A stretch of 14,986 bases of DNA, from contig MU646398.1 in NCBI GenBank assembly GCA_026770585.1, forward strand, positions 656,283 through 671,268, given 5' to 3'. Source of the stretch: Baffinella frigidus. Its lineage: Eukaryota; Cryptophyceae; Cryptomonadales; Baffinellaceae. Of this stretch, positions 13,323-14,986 are shown piece after piece (positions within the stretch are counted from its first letter, which is position 1; each line of letters begins with the position of its first letter). A program made the translations under genes and the position numbers. The notes under the pieces are model-generated. The model saw only the letters and a program-made list of their open reading frames with translations. It was not told the DNA's origin and made no database searches.

Positions 13323-13386
13323 CTCATCTGGGTAGTCCAGGGGAATGTCCAGTCGTAGTTATCCAGGTATGCTGCCGCGATTTTCC
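13323..13386 (-). CDS. Gene B exon 1 (first visible; the gene probably starts further upstream)
   Basis: The acceptor ttttcgcgcag shows an exon lies upstream. After two phase bases it reads KIAAAYLDNYDWTFPWTTQM and two more bases before GTACCC. Aromatic-rich. No start codon. The intron upstream begins with more heptamers (13415-13505), and I could not find a phase-compatible exon before it. A possible one near 13555-13590 (STDGRVVITSP before GTATGT) has the wrong phase. Confidence 0.58.
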
Positions 13387-13412
13387 CTGCGCGAAAAGGG
13401 GGTGAATGTTTT

Positions 13413-13505
13413 AAGGTGTTTAGGGTTTAGGGTTTAGGGTTTAGGGTTCAGGGTTTAGGGTTTAGGATTTAGGGTTCAGGGTTCAGGGTTTAGGGTTTAT
13501 GGTTT
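13413..13505 (+). repeat. GGGTTTA/GGGTTCA heptamer array upstream of gene B exon 1
   Basis: About twelve units, mostly perfect. C-rich in gene B's sense, consistent with lying in another gene B intron. Confidence 0.9.
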
Positions 13506-13509
13506 GGAC

Positions 13510-14310
13510 ACACGAAGAACGGTGTTGGACACAAGGTGAGCGGCGTTAAACATACGGGGGTGATGTGATTACAACTCTGCCATCCGTGCTTTATAAAAAC
13601 AGTCAACTTACCAAAGCCTGTTAGCTTAGCCATTTTACAGCCTGAAAATGGCGGTCACACTCTCTGGGACTCAAAACCCACACCGGAAACCTCCAAAAAT
13701 ATACCATAACCCTAGCTCTGTGTGGGTCTGATTTGGTCACGCTAAGTTCGCGAGACCCGGCTCGTTTCCGCCCCAAAGCTGACAGATGTGTACCACCAAC
13801 CCAGAAGGTCAAATTTTGAACAGTCGGTTGACCCAACTGCGATAAAACCAGAGAGTCAAACGCTCGCAGCAAGAAAGAGGGGCGCCTGCTGCCATTCGTA
13901 AAAAGGGCGCAGCTGAGAGCCACCCGTACGACGGTTGACCTACCTCTTCAGGTTTGTATCGTGTGGGACGCCCCCCAAACAACTCAAGACTTAAAGAAGG
14001 GGCATTCCAAAAACCTATTTTGGGCTAAAAGTCCCAATTTCAGGCGCGGTGGACACGTTCCCCCCGGAATACCAGGGGACAGCGGACGCGACCCAGTACA
14101 GACCCATACAACCACATTTTAAAATAACCCCCTTTCCAGCCTGGAGTGGAACCTGAAGTCGACTCGTGCGCGAATCTCTCCTGTAAAAAGGCCTCCCCGC
14201 GCCCCTGCAAAGGTTTGGGTTGTTAGTGCGGGGGTGATAGCACATCAGCTTATCATCCATTTACCAGCCGCCAGGCTGACAACTGCTGAAACCTCCGGCG
14301 CCGAAGGGCC
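13510..14310. other. About 800 nt with no supported gene
   Basis: Includes an 8-bp hairpin (GCCATTTT, 8-nt loop, AAAATGGC; 13629-13652) and a CTAGCTCTG end-like motif at 13711. Minus-strand open frames of 100 and 81 codons (13621-13923, 14015-14260) show no domain, no splice context and no start I would trust. Confidence 0.5.
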
Positions 14311-14320
14311 CTACAAAGCC

Positions 14321-14458
14321 TAGCTCTGTCTCAGATAAATGGGACTCATCCTTCGATGAGACCTGAAGTTGATTTCCCTGTTGTGTTGTACAAATTTGGC
14401 AACGTTTGACGTGAAAACTGAGAAAATAATGAGCCCAATTTAACTGAGACAGAGCTAG
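14321..14458. mobile_element. MITE-like element, CTAGCTCTG family, copy 2
   Basis: Inverted ends CTAGCTCTGTCTCAG (14320-14334) and CTGAGACAGAGCTAG (14444-14458) are perfect for 15 bp and extend imperfectly to about 30 bp. AAAGCC flanks both sides (14315-14320 and 14459-14464), a plausible 6-bp target duplication. 138 bp, no coding capacity, so any transposase would act in trans. Confidence 0.7.
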
Positions 14459-14635
14459 AAAGCCGTTTTTCAGATCGTCAACTCGACGAAGACCGACCGG
14501 GCGTCCCAAAGAAAAGGCCTCGGATGTGATTTCAGGGGCCTTGCATGTAACTGTTGGAAGAGGCAATGCCAACCAAACCTCTGCGTACTTCCCACCAGCC
14601 CTTCGAAGTGAACTGGTGTCATCGTTGTAAGTTTT

Positions 14636-14692
14636 CCCGATTTGTACCAGGGGGGAGGTTCTCCGCACGGCCCCCCCCTGGTACAAATCGGG
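14636..14692. repeat. 20-bp perfect inverted repeat with 17-nt loop
   Basis: The left arm CCCGATTTGTACCAGGGGGG (14636-14655) is exactly inverted at 14673-14692. The stem is G/C-rich on the loop side. It could be a foldback end, a processing hairpin or a terminator-like structure; nothing nearby decides. Confidence 0.85.
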
Positions 14693-14986
14693 CTTCAGGA
14701 CCCTAGGGCGGTGTGTGTCCTCGTTGGCGAGTAACCCCTAAGCCACCTACCTCCTGGTTGACTGATCATCTGAGCTGCGAACAAGAGGAGCCATGACCTG
14801 TGTCCGCCAGCTTTGTCTCAGGCCCATCTAGAGGGGGGAGGGGGGCGGCGGTTCTCGCACGGTTCTCCACGGTTTGGAGGCGACGATCTGGCCGGTTTTC
14901 GGCCCAAAAACTATGCGACACCGAAATCAAGGAAGTATCCAATAGGTGATGGGCCTCGGATGCCATCGAAAGGCGCAGGTCTGGGG
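14693..14986. other. Window end: no supported gene
   Basis: Contains gttgactgatcatctgag (14755-14772) and ccagctttgtctcaggcc (14807-14824), both reminiscent of the CTAGCTCTG element ends but too diverged to call. A short minus open frame at 14766-14966 has no recognisable content. Confidence 0.4.

Noticed and set aside
13555-13590. Possible gene B exon STDGRVVITSP before GTATGT
   Set aside because: Good donor but its end phase does not fit exon 1 at 13386, and no supporting upstream sequence was found.

Overview
The window looks like a nuclear segment from an alga with a complex, red-derived plastid. A cryptophyte is my best guess, with a stramenopile or haptophyte possible. I base this on a bipartite plastid leader (signal peptide, then a Phe at the predicted cleavage site in SSGPAFVPTGG), GT-AG introns, and plant-type TTTAGGG-like heptamers everywhere. 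There is no prokaryotic gene organisation, tRNA, rRNA or CRISPR. The assignment is inference.

Long open frames are mostly misleading here. Real coding sequence is cut into short exons (about 25-510 nt) separated by introns made largely of degenerate telomere-like heptamers, microsatellites and short duplicated pieces of neighbouring exons. I built four gene models by hand by requiring GT-AG (or GC-AG) borders and reading-phase agreement across each intron. Gene A (minus, 3914 to beyond 25) encodes a plastid-targeted DUF1279-family membrane protein. Gene B (minus, 13386 to 9297) has eight exons with seven phase-consistent junctions and a stop; its product is unrecognised. Gene C (plus, 4377 to 6878) has six exons ending in a stop and diverges from gene A; its product is unrecognised. 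Gene D (minus, 8763 to 7690) is fragmentary and less certain.

Layout: 1-4170 holds gene A, whose first intron carries an inverted truncated copy of the gene's own 5' end. 4130-4280 is the A/C divergent region with a dispersed repeat. 4281-6880 is gene C with C-rich heptamer tracts. 6900-7570 holds a MITE-like element, a (CTT)30 tract and nested dispersed repeats. 7570-8765 holds gene D, a foldback element and a degraded zinc-finger fragment. 9297-13505 is gene B and its repeat-filled introns. 13510-14986 is apparently non-coding, with a MITE with a candidate target duplication and a 20-bp hairpin.

The most striking pattern is that the heptamer tracts within each gene model are C-rich on that gene's sense strand, so tract orientation flips with gene orientation. 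This argues that they are intronic, pyrimidine-like spacers rather than leftovers of chromosome ends. Exon ends next to splice sites are also repeatedly duplicated into the adjacent introns. No genes were joined by experiment; every splice model is a prediction from sequence alone.
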